From Brevibacillus laterosporus LMG 15441 (lineage in GTDB: Bacteria > Bacillota > Bacilli > Brevibacillales > Brevibacillaceae): 64,000 bases of DNA. Every line of letters starts with the position of its first letter. The first letter of the stretch is position 1. The notes under the pieces were generated by a model that searched no databases, was not told the origin of the DNA, and saw nothing but the letters and a program-made list of their open reading frames with translations. A program made the translations under genes and the position numbers. The stretch is from positions 2,700,501 to 2,764,500 of the forward strand of contig NZ_CP007806.1 of assembly GCF_000219535.2 (NCBI RefSeq), read 5' to 3'. Shown in pieces: positions 28,201 through 39,000 of the stretch.

Positions 28201-31200
28201 CACCAACGATCATTTCTAAAGACGGATCAGCCATGATTGCTACGATGCTTTCTGCCCCCACTCCTTTTTTCTGAAGGAAAGCAGCTAGATTGTTAGCTCG
28301 ACGATTCAATTCGCTGTAGCTGAGGCGTTGATCCTGATATACCACCGCAGTTTGCTCTGGGTGTTTATGCACTTGCGCTTCAATTAATGCATGGATTGTT
28401 TGGTTCAGCTCATGATCACGACTTGTCCGATTAAATCCATCGAGTAGTTGCTCTTTTTCCGCATCTGTCACTAACTCAATCTGTTCAATTGATAGATCAA
28501 TCTTTTCTACCACTTGGGCGAGGATATGGACATAATGCTTTGCCATCCTCTGTAGGGTCTCACGCGTGAAAAGCTTAGTGGCATATTCCCAATCAAATAC
28601 CAGCTTATCGTTCATCTCTCGCCCTTGCAGAGTAAGATCGAACTTGGCGACTTGATAGTTATATGTATACGGTTTGGTTTGTAATCCCGTGAACCCATCA
28701 AATCCCAGCTCGATATTTTGCAAGGTAAACATGGTGTCAAACAACGGATTGCGACTTAGGTCACGGCGTAATCCAAGTTGTTCTAGCAATAATTCGAGCG
28801 GATAATCCTGATGCTCGTAGGCTTTCAGCAGATTCTCCTTGACCTCATGTAGAAACATCCGAAACGTTTTATCTGCGTTTGGCTTATTCCGAAGTGGGAT
28901 CGTATTGACAAACATCCCGATAATCGACTCCAGATCGGCATGTTGTCGACCGGCGATGGCTGAACCGACGATCATATCCTGCTGACCCGTATATTTGGCA
29001 AGTAATACGTTGTAGGCAGCCAAAAGGGTCATGAACAGCGTAGAACCATTTTGTGCCGACAGCTCTTTAAGTTTGTTTGTCAAATCGGTATCTATTTCAA
29101 AACCAATTCGGTCACCTTCAAAGCTTTGCATAGCCGGTCGCGGGTAGTCAGTCGGCATTTGGAGCACTGGTAATTCACCTTTACATTGTTCTTGCCAGAA
29201 AGATGCCTGCTCATCGGCTTCACGATCGTTCAGCCGTTCTTGTTGCCAAACAGCATAATCCTTATATTGAAGGTAGGGCATTGGCAGGTCTTGACCACTA
29301 TACAGCTTCCCTAATTCTTGGAAAAATAAATGAATAGAAACACCATCTGCAATTATGTGATGCAGGTCGATCAGGAGAACTGAGCTTCTCGCATTCAATC
29401 GTACGAGTGCAGCCCGTGCCAATGGTGCAAGTCCTAGATCAAACGGCTGGATCAACGATGTGATCACATCATCCACATTTTCTTCCATCGCTTCCTTCAC
29501 GATCAGCGGAATTTCTGCGTTTGGCTGGATGCGTTGTACCAGATGATCCTTTTTCATAGCAAAAGAGGTACGCAATGCTTCATGTCGGCGAGTCATCTCA
29601 TTCAATGCATCACGCAGACGGTTAAGGTCTATCTCTCCCTCGATATCAATCATCATCGGCATGTTATAGCTGGTCTCTACACCCTCGAACTGACTGATGA
29701 CAAATATCCGTTTTTGGGCAGGTGTGGCTGTATACTCATTATCCTCAGTCGGCGCTGCTAGCTGAATCGATACGTAATTCCCCATCTCCTTTTGGGTAAC
29801 ATAAGCAGCCAGTTCACGTACGGTAGGACGCTGGAAAATTACCTTGAGCGGCACATCGACATTGAACTGCTTATAAATACGTGATACCAGCATGGTCGCC
29901 TTAAGCGAATGACCGCCCAAGTCAAAGAAATTATCGGTCACCCCTAGCCGCAATACCCCCAGAATTTCCGACCAAATCACTGTCAAAGTCTCTTCTGTAG
30001 GATTAGAAGGAGCTACATAGATACGCCCCGATTGCATGTCTGGCTTAGGCAAAGCGCGACGATCAATCTTATTGTTGGGTGTAAGCGGCATATCTTCTAG
30101 TTCAATAAACGCCGAAGGAATCATATAATCTGGAAGGATTACTCCCAAATCACTGCGAAGCTCCTCCTGCGTAATTGGCTCGGCTGGAACATAGTAGGCG
30201 CACAAACCTGGGGTCCCCCCCTGTTCGTAAACAGTGACGAATCCTTTTTGTACCGCACGATGGTTAAGTAATTGCGCCTCAATCTCGCCTAGTTCGATTC
30301 GGTAGCCACGTATTTTTACCTGATGGTCAATCCGTCCCTGAAACTCAATCATGCCATCTGCTAGATATCTTCCCACGTCACCAGTGCGATACATCTTATA
30401 ACCAGGACGGAATGGGTCATCGACGAACTTCTCTGTCGTTAGCTCTGGCTGGTTTAGATATCCTGCTCCCACATTCTCGCCAGCGATATAGATTTCTCCA
30501 CTAATCCCCACTGGTTGCAATTGATTGAAGCGATTCAAGATGTAGATTTGGGTATTTGCGATCGGACGACCAATTGGTACAAGCTCTAAAAGGCTGTCTC
30601 CTGCTTTCATGGTCAGTGTGGTGACGACATGCGTTTCAGACGGACCGTAGTGATTGTACAGTTGAAGCTCATGCTTTTGAAGATAATCGATAAACGAAGC
30701 TGGAATAACTAATTGTTCACCTGCTGTAACGATATGCTTGAGATTCACAGGCAATTTCTCCACATAAAGCGGCTCTGCGATGATAAATTTAACTAGTGCA
30801 GTCGGTAAAAAAGCTGTTTCAATCTGATGTTTCTCCACAAACTGAAGCAGACGAAGCACATCTCGTTTTTCATCACTAGCGATGATGTGTAGCTCTCCAC
30901 CTCTGAGCAAGGTTGAAAAAATCTCCTGCGCACAAACATCGAAACTAATCGTTGTAAATTGCATCACTCGATCGAAAGTAAGTGAGGTGCTCGCGTATTC
31001 AAAGCTGATCAGGTTTACAAGATTGCGATGCTTAACCAGAGTACATTTTGGCTTTCCCGTCGTCCCTGAAGTATAAATGGCATACAAGATGTCCTGTGAG
31101 GTATTGATTCGCTCCGGATTTTGGTTATTACGATTTTTTGAATCCGGTATTTCGGAGAGCTGTAGCACCTCACCGCTAAAGAACTGATCAACCTCTGACT

Positions 31201-32923
31201 TTTTGTCAGTTAACAGTAGGCGCGCTCCACTGTCCCTCAACATATAGGTAATCCGTTCCGCTGGATATTCAGGGTCGATTGGTAAATAGGCTCCCCCTGC
31301 TTTTAAAATAGCAAGCAAACCAATCACCATTGGAATCGAACGTTCCGCCAGAATTCCAATGATCTCGGATGGTTGTATCCCGCGATCACGCAAGCGATGA
31401 GCCAGTTGATTTGCTCTACGGTTCAGCTCCGCATACGTAATCGACTCCCCGTCATGAACCACAGCCACTTGATCAGGTGTCCGAGCCGCCTGTTCCTCGA
31501 ACAATTGATGAATCGTTTTGTCTAGTGGATAATCGGCTGTAGTATCGTTACATTTTGCCAGCGTGTTTACATCGTCTTCTGTAACGATATTGATCTTTTG
31601 AGCAGCAATCTCTGGGTCGTGTGTGATCTGTTGAATAATCACTTGAAGATGCCGTCCGATCCGGTGGATAAATTCGTTCGTATATTTATTGGCGTTGTAA
31701 TTGAATGTAAGTGTCAATTGTTTACCAGGAACGACAATTACGTTGATCCCGTAGTTGGTTTGTTCAAACGCCTCTAGCTTTCCAAGTGTAAAGCCTAAGT
31801 CGCGACCACTGCCGTAGTGTCCTAATTCTGATTTAAGCGGGTAATTCTGAAAAACAATGATATTGTCAAACATTTCTTGCTGCCCACCGTCAGAGGCCGC
31901 TTGGATATCAGCGAGAGACACATAGGCGTACTTTTCTGAGGAGAGAGCTTGCTTTTTAATCTCCTGCACGAGTTGTTCAAATGTAATCCCACTCCCACCA
32001 TTGACACGGACTGGGATCGTATTGATGCAGACTCCTACAATTTTATCAATGCCCTCAATCTCTGAAGGACGACCGTTTACTACCGCACCGAATACTACGT
32101 CGTCATTGTTATTGTAGCGTTGCAACAAAATGCCCCAGACTGCTTGAAACAGATGGTTGATTGTCACCTGATATTTCTTCGCTAGTTTGGAAAGCTCTGA
32201 AGTAGCTGCTTCATCAAACTTGAAGAAAAGTTCCTCTTGACGGTAACCCGATTCGATTTTGACACCATTCGGATAAGGTGATGGTAAAGTGGTCTGCTGG
32301 TCGTAGTTTTGCAAGCAAGCTTTCCAATAATCAAGCGCCTCTTCTTGATCCTGTTGCTCCAACCATTTGATGTAGCGGCTGTAGGGTACGACTCTATCCA
32401 TTGGAAGCTGCTTATTCGTGCGAGCAATTTCATACAATCTGAAAAAATCATCCATCACAATCCCGAAACACCAACCATCCATTAAAATATGATGGTAGCT
32501 CCAGATCAGATTCCAGCTTTCGTCCCCTCTCTGTACGACGGTGTATCGAGTCAATGGATCGCCTGACAGGGAAAAACCCTTCGCTTTATCCGCATTTTTC
32601 AGATCAGTCAGGTAGGTATGCTGCTGCTGTTCATTTAGATGGCGTATATCGCGATAATCCACCTTGATCGGACGTTGTTTGAGTACCACTTGTAATGGCT
32701 TGCTTACATTTTTATAAAGAAAAGCAGTGCGCAGAATGCTGTAACGACTAATCAAGTGATTGGCTGCCTGTTCCACAAGTTCGACACTTAATTCGCCTTT
32801 TATGGGAAAATCGAGCTGTTCAAAGTATGTATGTTGCTCCGTGTCTTTTAAAGAATGAAACAGCATCCCTGCTTGCATGGGAGATAAAAAGTAAATATCT
32901 TCTACATTTTGCTTGTCAAACAT
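25274..32923 (-). CDS. NRPS subunit 2: C-A(Pro)-PCP-C-A(Leu)-PCP-E
   Basis: A two-module synthetase of 2549 aa when started at the ATG at 32923 (MFDKQNVEDIYFLSPMQAGML). I prefer this start to the longer frame from 32995 because it gives the same short COM-acceptor N-terminus as subunits 3 and 4; a GAGGGG lies 13 bases upstream. Domains in order: C with HHILMDG, A, PCP, C with HHIIADG, A, PCP (GGDS form) and E with HHLVVDG and EGHGRE. Specificity residues are DVQFVAHVVK (proline) and DAWFLGNVVK (leucine), so this subunit should add Pro then D-Leu, repeating what the second half of subunit 1 adds. The C-terminus TPSDVGYNKLSIDKLTK is a COM donor segment for subunit 3. The gene lies 140 bases downstream of subunit 1, a gap with a hairpin. 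Confidence 0.95.
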   Translation of the reverse strand: MFDKQNVEDIYFLSPMQAGMLFHSLKDTEQHTYFEQLDFPIKGELSVELVEQAANHLISRYSILRTAFLYKNVSKPLQVVLKQRPIKVDYRDIRHLNEQQQHTYLTDLKNADKAKGFSLSGDPLTRYTVVQRGDESWNLIWSYHHILMDGWCFGIVMDDFFRLYEIARTNKQLPMDRVVPYSRYIKWLEQQDQEEALDYWKACLQNYDQQTTLPSPYPNGVKIESGYRQEELFFKFDEAATSELSKLAKKYQVTINHLFQAVWGILLQRYNNNDDVVFGAVVNGRPSEIEGIDKIVGVCINTIPVRVNGGSGITFEQLVQEIKKQALSSEKYAYVSLADIQAASDGGQQEMFDNIIVFQNYPLKSELGHYGSGRDLGFTLGKLEAFEQTNYGINVIVVPGKQLTLTFNYNANKYTNEFIHRIGRHLQVIIQQITHDPEIAAQKINIVTEDDVNTLAKCNDTTADYPLDKTIHQLFEEQAARTPDQVAVVHDGESITYAELNRRANQLAHRLRDRGIQPSEIIGILAERSIPMVIGLLAILKAGGAYLPIDPEYPAERITYMLRDSGARLLLTDKKSEVDQFFSGEVLQLSEIPDSKNRNNQNPERINTSQDILYAIYTSGTTGKPKCTLVKHRNLVNLISFEYASTSLTFDRVMQFTTISFDVCAQEIFSTLLRGGELHIIASDEKRDVLRLLQFVEKHQIETAFLPTALVKFIIAEPLYVEKLPVNLKHIVTAGEQLVIPASFIDYLQKHELQLYNHYGPSETHVVTTLTMKAGDSLLELVPIGRPIANTQIYILNRFNQLQPVGISGEIYIAGENVGAGYLNQPELTTEKFVDDPFRPGYKMYRTGDVGRYLADGMIEFQGRIDHQVKIRGYRIELGEIEAQLLNHRAVQKGFVTVYEQGGTPGLCAYYVPAEPITQEELRSDLGVILPDYMIPSAFIELEDMPLTPNNKIDRRALPKPDMQSGRIYVAPSNPTEETLTVIWSEILGVLRLGVTDNFFDLGGHSLKATMLVSRIYKQFNVDVPLKVIFQRPTVRELAAYVTQKEMGNYVSIQLAAPTEDNEYTATPAQKRIFVISQFEGVETSYNMPMMIDIEGEIDLNRLRDALNEMTRRHEALRTSFAMKKDHLVQRIQPNAEIPLIVKEAMEENVDDVITSLIQPFDLGLAPLARAALVRLNARSSVLLIDLHHIIADGVSIHLFFQELGKLYSGQDLPMPYLQYKDYAVWQQERLNDREADEQASFWQEQCKGELPVLQMPTDYPRPAMQSFEGDRIGFEIDTDLTNKLKELSAQNGSTLFMTLLAAYNVLLAKYTGQQDMIVGSAIAGRQHADLESIIGMFVNTIPLRNKPNADKTFRMFLHEVKENLLKAYEHQDYPLELLLEQLGLRRDLSRNPLFDTMFTLQNIELGFDGFTGLQTKPYTYNYQVAKFDLTLQGREMNDKLVFDWEYATKLFTRETLQRMAKHYVHILAQVVEKIDLSIEQIELVTDAEKEQLLDGFNRTSRDHELNQTIHALIEAQVHKHPEQTAVVYQDQRLSYSELNRRANNLAAFLQKKGVGAESIVAIMADPSLEMIVGVLAILKAGGAFLPIDPTYPSDRVQYMLSDSGTKWMLTNCGTNLEALDFAGEIHDLTDVELYQERQALQPTETNENHLAYVIYTSGSTGQPKGVMVEHRSLVNLTLWHQCEYQLLANDITTKYAGLGFDASVWEIFPTLVAGASLHVISPDIRLSIDQLNEYFEKNCITVSFLPTQICEAFMNLPESNQSLRLLLTGGDKLKSYTPQRYQLVNNYGPTENTVVTTRYRIESEMPHIPIGQPIHNVRVYVLNQASQLQPIGVPGELCVAGDSLARGYLNRPDLTAEKFVDDPFVPGGRMYRTGDLVSWSQDGNLIYLGRIDQQVKVRGYRVELGEIEAQLLTYPEIIASAVIIHNDMICAYYCASKSIGTDELRQHLARILPDYMIPSHFAAMEKFPLTANGKVDYNALPKPDATMLAQTEYIAATTSIEETLANIWADVLSVERVGVKDNFFDLGGDSIKAIQIAARLNSQNLKLTIRDLFQNPTIEQVTPYISATSIVIEQGAVEGEVRLTPIQRWFFTQDLTDAHHWNQAMMLTHPAGIDEAALRQALQKLVEHHDALRMVYITKEDAIAEVCQINRSNTGELFTLEVLDLCDESDVRVRLEREGTRIQSGINLQEGPLVQAGLFRTKQVDYLLIAIHHLVVDGVSWRIILEDLENAYQQALSKQPINLPQKTHSYQHWANELADYASGKTVHRELDYWVQLEKSKVASIPADYLAGGNTWGDMQVITSALSKDATKNLLTSVHHAYQTEMNDLLLTALGLSLHEWTGENCFAVELEGHGREDIIHTVDISRTVGWFTSMYPFVLDMSYISDLSYQIKMIKESIRQIPNKGIGYGILRYMNNSLEKEDLPMIKPEISFNYLGQFGHGKSSTGFQRAEMPTGSLFSPSSNRSNLIDITGSVADDQLTLHWMYSSQQYNSATIERLAEMYRSQLIRCIDHCLTKEGTDLTPSDVGYNKLSIDKLTKISGKLKSIKI

Positions 32924-32989
32924 GCTTATACATACACCCCTCATTCCAATAATTGGTAGATTCTTCCATTGGTAGAAAAAGTATCTCCA

Positions 32990-33023
32990 GCACACACAGC
33001 CACAAGACCGTATCTGTGTGCGC
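32990..33023 (-). repeat. Hairpin between NRPS subunits 1 and 2
   Basis: Arms GCACACACAG (32990-32999) and CTGTGTGCGC (33014-33023), nine of ten bases paired plus one G-U, 14-base loop, in the 140-base gap between the first two synthetase genes. No T-run follows on the minus strand, so it may act in mRNA processing or stability. Confidence 0.45.
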
Positions 33024-33063
33024 CAGAGTATTTTTGCTGGTTTTCGGGGATGATCGAATTACT

Positions 33064-36000
33064 TCATCTGTTAAAAAGATCCAGCGCTGCTTCTAGGTCA
33101 TCAAAGCTCAAACCGCTTGAGGTAAAATCGCTTGGGGTTAACTCATTGGTTTGCTTACTTACACAGTGCAAAATACAACGCAGCAAGTTCTCTTTGAACC
33201 GCTCCAACAGGCTTGCGATCGTTTTTGCTTGATGGATCTGGGTGTTATATAGGACAGAAAGCTTTAATCTACCGTCTGTTACCATGCCAAGGAAATCAAG
33301 CAAATAGGTTCGCTCGGCTCTTGGACTGAACATTTCACCAACAGACTTGTCAGATGCTTGGAATGATCCCACCTGTTGACTGTTGTCAAATTGACCAAGA
33401 TAGTTAAAGCTAACTTCTGCCTGTTTGCCGGTAAGCGGTGTTTCGCCGAGGTAATTCAGGATGCCATAGCCAACGCCTTTGTTGGGAATTTGGCGAAGAG
33501 ATTCTTTCATCTGTTTAATTTGTTCACCTAAGTCTTGCAGTGAATTCATCTTCAGTACCACAGGATAGATAGAAGTAAACCAGCCAACTGTTCGTGCGAC
33601 GCTGATATCCGCTATAATCTCTTCACGGCCATGACCTTCTAAATCAACGCGGATCTGCGTCTGTCCACTCCATTCGCTTAGTGTTAATCCTAGTGCAGTC
33701 AGCAGAATATCGTTAATCTCGGTGTTATAAGTGTGATGAGCGTGTTTTAACAAATCTTCCGTTTCTTTTGTACTCAGCCAGATCGTTTTTTCCGTTGTTT
33801 CAGCCCAACTGTTGCATGACGATGTTGCATCCTTTGGTATTGGTTCGGTTGTAGTTTGCAGCACAGATTGCCAGTAGCTCATTTCTCTTTGTCCCATACG
33901 GGTGCTGGCGTATCTGGTAAGCGCCTCTGCCCAGTCTTGGTAGGAGTGTGTTTTTTCAGCAAAGTGAATTAACTGATCACCTATAGCCTGTTCGTAGCCA
34001 CGGGCCAAATCTTCAAGTAGGATGCGCCACGAGACACCATCTACTACTAAATGATGGATCGCCAGCAATAGGTGGTCACCTTCCGCCGTATGGAATAAGC
34101 CGGCATGGATAAGCGGCCCACAAGTCAGGTCGAGACTTTGTTGAATGCGGGAAGCCTCCTTTTGGATGGCTAAATCAAGCTCTTTCTCAGCACTCAGATG
34201 ACTCAGGTCAATCACCTCAAAGCCATACAAACACCCTTCTTCCCCACGGTTTACTTGCTTGATATCAAGCTCGGATATTTCATAGGACATACGCAGAGCA
34301 TCATGGTGTAACACCAGTTCGTGCAAGACACGACAAAGGGCTTGTTCGTCAAAGCCTTCACGACGATAGACCATCATTGCTTGGTTCCAATGATGAGAAT
34401 CAGTGAATTTCTGAGCGAAGAACCATCGTTGAATTGGTGTCAATTCTACCGCCCCTGTAACCATGCCCTGATCAGCCTTGGCTTCTAGCGGTTTGACATA
34501 CATGCTGAGTTCCTCAATGGTTGGATTCATGAAGATGTCTTTAATCTCTACTTTCAATTGATGCTTGTTCAACAGGGCAATTACTTGGATAGCCTTGATC
34601 GAGTCTCCTCCCAGATCATAGAAGTTGCTTTGAATACCGATTCGTTCTTCTCCTAATACTTCTTGCCAGATCGTGGCGAGTATAGCATCTGTCTCGTTTT
34701 GCGGTGCTTTATAGGAAATAGCGACCTCAGCGGATTTGTCAACAGCAGGCAATGCCTTTCGATCTACCTTGCCGTTAGCGGTCAGCGGTAGCCGCTCTAC
34801 CTCAATAAAATAGGCTGGCACCATGTAATCCGGGAGTGATTGAGCAAGCCATTTGCGCAATTCATTCGTAGTTACCACCGAATCAACCGTAAAGTATGCC
34901 GCTAGCATGTTACTGTTACTATCTTGCCAAGCGACGACAGCAACCTCCTTGACAGATGGATGCTGCATGAGTGTTGTTTCAATCTCGCCCAGTTCAATTC
35001 GGTGTCCACGGATTTTTACTTGGGCATCCATTCGGCCTACATATTCAAGATTACCGTCTGGAAGCCACCGCACTAGATCGCCTGTGCGATACATACGCTC
35101 GCCCGTAGCAAACGGATTGGCAACGAACTTTTCATCGGTCAGCTCCTGCTTATTCCAGTAACCGCGTGCTAAATTAATTCCTGATACACATAACTCGCCT
35201 GGCACACCGATTGGCTGAAGCTGATTGTAAGAATTAAGCACATATGCCTTGACGTTGTGGATCGGCTTACCAATTGGAATGCTACTACCTGCCTCTGTGA
35301 TGAAGCAATTGGTGGCAACGACCGTATTTTCCGTTGGCCCATAGTTGTTTACCAGCTGATAGCTTTGCGGTTCATAGGTTCTAAGCTTATCGCCACCCGT
35401 AAGCAGATAACGAAGCGATCGGTTACAAAGACTCATGAAGGTCTCACATAGTTGGGTTGGCAAAAAGCTGATCGTGATACGATTTTGTTCATAGTACTCA
35501 TTAAGTTTGTGAATATCGTACCGAATTTCGTCTCCGATTACATGGATAGTGGCCCCACTAATCAGGTACGGGAATATCTCCCAAACTGAGGCATCGAAGC
35601 CGAATCCAGCGTATTTAGTCGTAGCATCATCGGCAGTGATACCATACTCACTCCGATGCCAGAAGCACAGATTAACAAGGGAACGGTGCTCGATCATAAC
35701 ACCTTTTGGCTTCCCTGTTGAACCCGATGTGTAGATGATATATGCCAAATTCGATGGCTGCGTCATCTCTGGAAGGTTGGCTATGTCTCTCTGATAGGAA
35801 AACTGATCAGAGATTCGAATAACCTCCCTTGCGTAAGTATCGAGCTTTACGTCTTGATTCGTGTGATGGAGTAACAGCTTCGCCTGGCTATCGTCAAGCA
35901 TATATTGGATGCGTTCAGCAGGGTATTCTGGATCAATTGGCACGAATGCAGCTCCTGCCTTTAGTATGGCAAGTAAACCGATGAACATCTCTAAGGAACG

Positions 36001-39000
36001 ATCCGCTATGATGGCGATGACCTGCTCAGGACCTGCTCCCTTTTCACGCAGGGTATGGGCAAGTTGATTCGCTTTCTCATTGAGTTGCTGATAGGTCAAT
36101 GCCTCTGAGCGAAATACAACTGCGGTCTGATCAGGTGCTTGGAGCGCTTGCTTTTCAATCAAAGCATGAATCGTCTGTTCAACCGGATGCTCCCATTCCG
36201 TACGGTTAAAATCATGCAATAGTTGTGTTTTTTCTGCTTCTGTTATTAGCTCGATGTCGACAATAGAGAGCTGGGGCTGTTCTATGATTTGCTCCAACAG
36301 ATGGATCAGATGTTTAGACATCCGCACAATCGTCTCGCGAGTAAACAGCTTTGTGCTGTATTCCCACTCAAAACGGAGTCGGCCGTCTTTCTCCACGCAC
36401 AATAAGGTCAAATCAAACTTGGAAATCGGGTATTGGTAATCATATGCGCTGACTTGGACATCTTGCATCACGTTGTAATCAATATCCACATTTTGCAAGG
36501 TAAACATCGTATCAAATAACGGGTTACGGCTTAAGTCGCGGCGTATGCCCAGCTTTTCGATCAATTCTTCTAGTGGATAATCTTGGTGTTCGTGGGCCTG
36601 AAGCACGTGTTCCTTTACTTCTGCAACGAACTGACTGAATGACTTATTGGCTTCAGGATAATTACGCAGTGCGAGCGTGTTGACAAACATACCCATTATC
36701 GGCTCTACATCGGCATGTGGGCGACCAGCAATCGGTGATCCTACGATAATATCTTCCTGATTCGTCCATTTAGCCAAAAAGACATTGTATATAGCAAGCA
36801 ATAGCATATAAAGCGTAGTATCAAGACTTGTAGCCAAAGCTTTCAGTTTTGCGGTCCAGTCTTCGTCCTGATCGATCCAAATACGATCTCCCTCGAAACT
36901 TTGGACAGATGGTCGCTGGAAATCAGTTGGTAGCTCTAGCACAGGTGGCTCGTTCGTAAATATGTCAAGCCAATACGCCTCATGCTGTTGATTCTCTTCA
37001 CTGCCAAGGTAAGATTGCTTCCAAACTGCATAATCCTTGTATTGTATGTGAAGCGGCGGCAGTGACTTACCTTGGTAGTACGCCCCAAGATCGTTCATAA
37101 AAATATTCAACGACACCCCGTCTGCGGCGATGTGGTGCATATCGACCACGAGGATAGCATGCTCTGGAGCTAGTTCAATCAGGGTGGCTCGCAGTTGTGG
37201 AGCTATACGCAAGTGAAACGGTCGTATTGCATTACTAATCAAGTCGTGTATCTTCCTATCAGCAGAAGATATGGCTTCGGTGGTCTGAAGCTGTACAATC
37301 TCCAAAGATACATCAGCGCTCTCATGAATCCGTTGCACGAGTACGCCATCCATCATTTCATAGCTGGTACGGAGCGTGTCATGGCGAAGAACAACAGCTT
37401 CAAGAGCTTGTCGTAAGCGTTCTTTATCCAGGTTGCCGCGTAATTCTGCGATGACTGGCATGTTATACCCTGTCTTCACACCATCAAACTGACTAATAAC
37501 ATAGAGACGTTTTTGTGCGGAGGTAACAGGATAGTGAGTCATGGCTGGCGCAGACTCTATCGTAGTGAAGGATCGAACAGCCGCTTGCTCGATATAGCCT
37601 GCCATCTGTTGAATCGTCGGTTTGTGAAAAACCTCTTTGAGCGGGAATTCGATGCCAAAATGCTTATGAATCCGCGCTACCAGCATTGTTGCTTTGAGAG
37701 AATGACCCCCTATTTTGAAGAAATTGCTGGTTACACTCACATTCTCGACTCCCAAAACCTCCGACCAAATCTTGGCCAATGTTTCCTCTATTTCATTACT
37801 CGGGTCCACATACTCTTCCATTGTCATAGACGAGTCGGGAATTGGCAGAGCGCGACGGTCAATTTTGCCATTGTGATTGAGTGGCAATTCATTCAGTGGA
37901 ATCAGGTAAGCTGGCACCATATAGTCAGGTAATGATTCAGCTAAATAGCTATGGACAGCCTCTGGTGACAAGGCTTCCTCCGCCACATAGTACCCACACA
38001 GACTGGCATTCGTCCCATTTTGATACACCATGACAAATGCTTTGCTAATCATCGGATGGTTCAACAACTGAATTTCGATCTCTCCCGGCTCAATTCGATA
38101 GCCCCGGATTTTTATTTGATGGTCAATACGCCCTAAGTATTCAATCGTGCCGTCTGGTAACCATCGGGCTATGTCACCTGTGCGATACATAATCTCATCT
38201 GGCGCAAACGGATTTATCACAAATTTTTCAGCAGTTAATTCTTTCCGGTTAAGATATCCTAGTCCAACCGTGTCACCTGAGACACAAAGTTCCCCCGGTA
38301 CACCAACAGGTTGAAGCTGCATTTCCTCACTAACAATGAAAATTCGTGTATTCGCTAGTGGGCGTCCAATCGGTGGAATCCCCATGATCGACTCTTTTGC
38401 CTTCATCGTTAGGCTGGTAATAACATGTGTTTCTGACGGTCCATAATGGTTGTGCAACTGGATATCATGCTGATGTAGATAGGCGATGAACGATTCTGGC
38501 AGGACAAGCTGCTCGCCTGCAACGACCAAATGCTTCAACGTTTTCGGTAATTTTTCCACATAATACGATTCATTGATGATGAATTTAAACAATGAGGTCG
38601 GCAGAAATGCTGTCTCCAACCTGTATTCTTCAATAAATGCTAAAAGCTTTAGGATATCGCGCTTGTCATCATTTCCGATGATATGAAGCTCCCCACCCGC
38701 CAACAGCGTTGAGAAAATTTCCTGATAGCACACGTCAAAGCTCATAGTGGTAAACTGCAAAACTCGTCTAAAATCAAGCGTGGTCCGGTTATATTCAAAA
38801 TGAACAATATTAGATAAATTGCGATGTGTAAGCATAATTCCTTTTGGATGACCCGTTGTACCAGACGTATATATGGCATACAACAAATCGGACGAAGTGT
38901 TGATACAATCTAGATTATCTGCATTGTTATGCTGGTATGTGGTGTCATCTAGCTTGATCAAGTCGCCATTGAAGGGTAGATCTGCCATATCAAAATCTGT

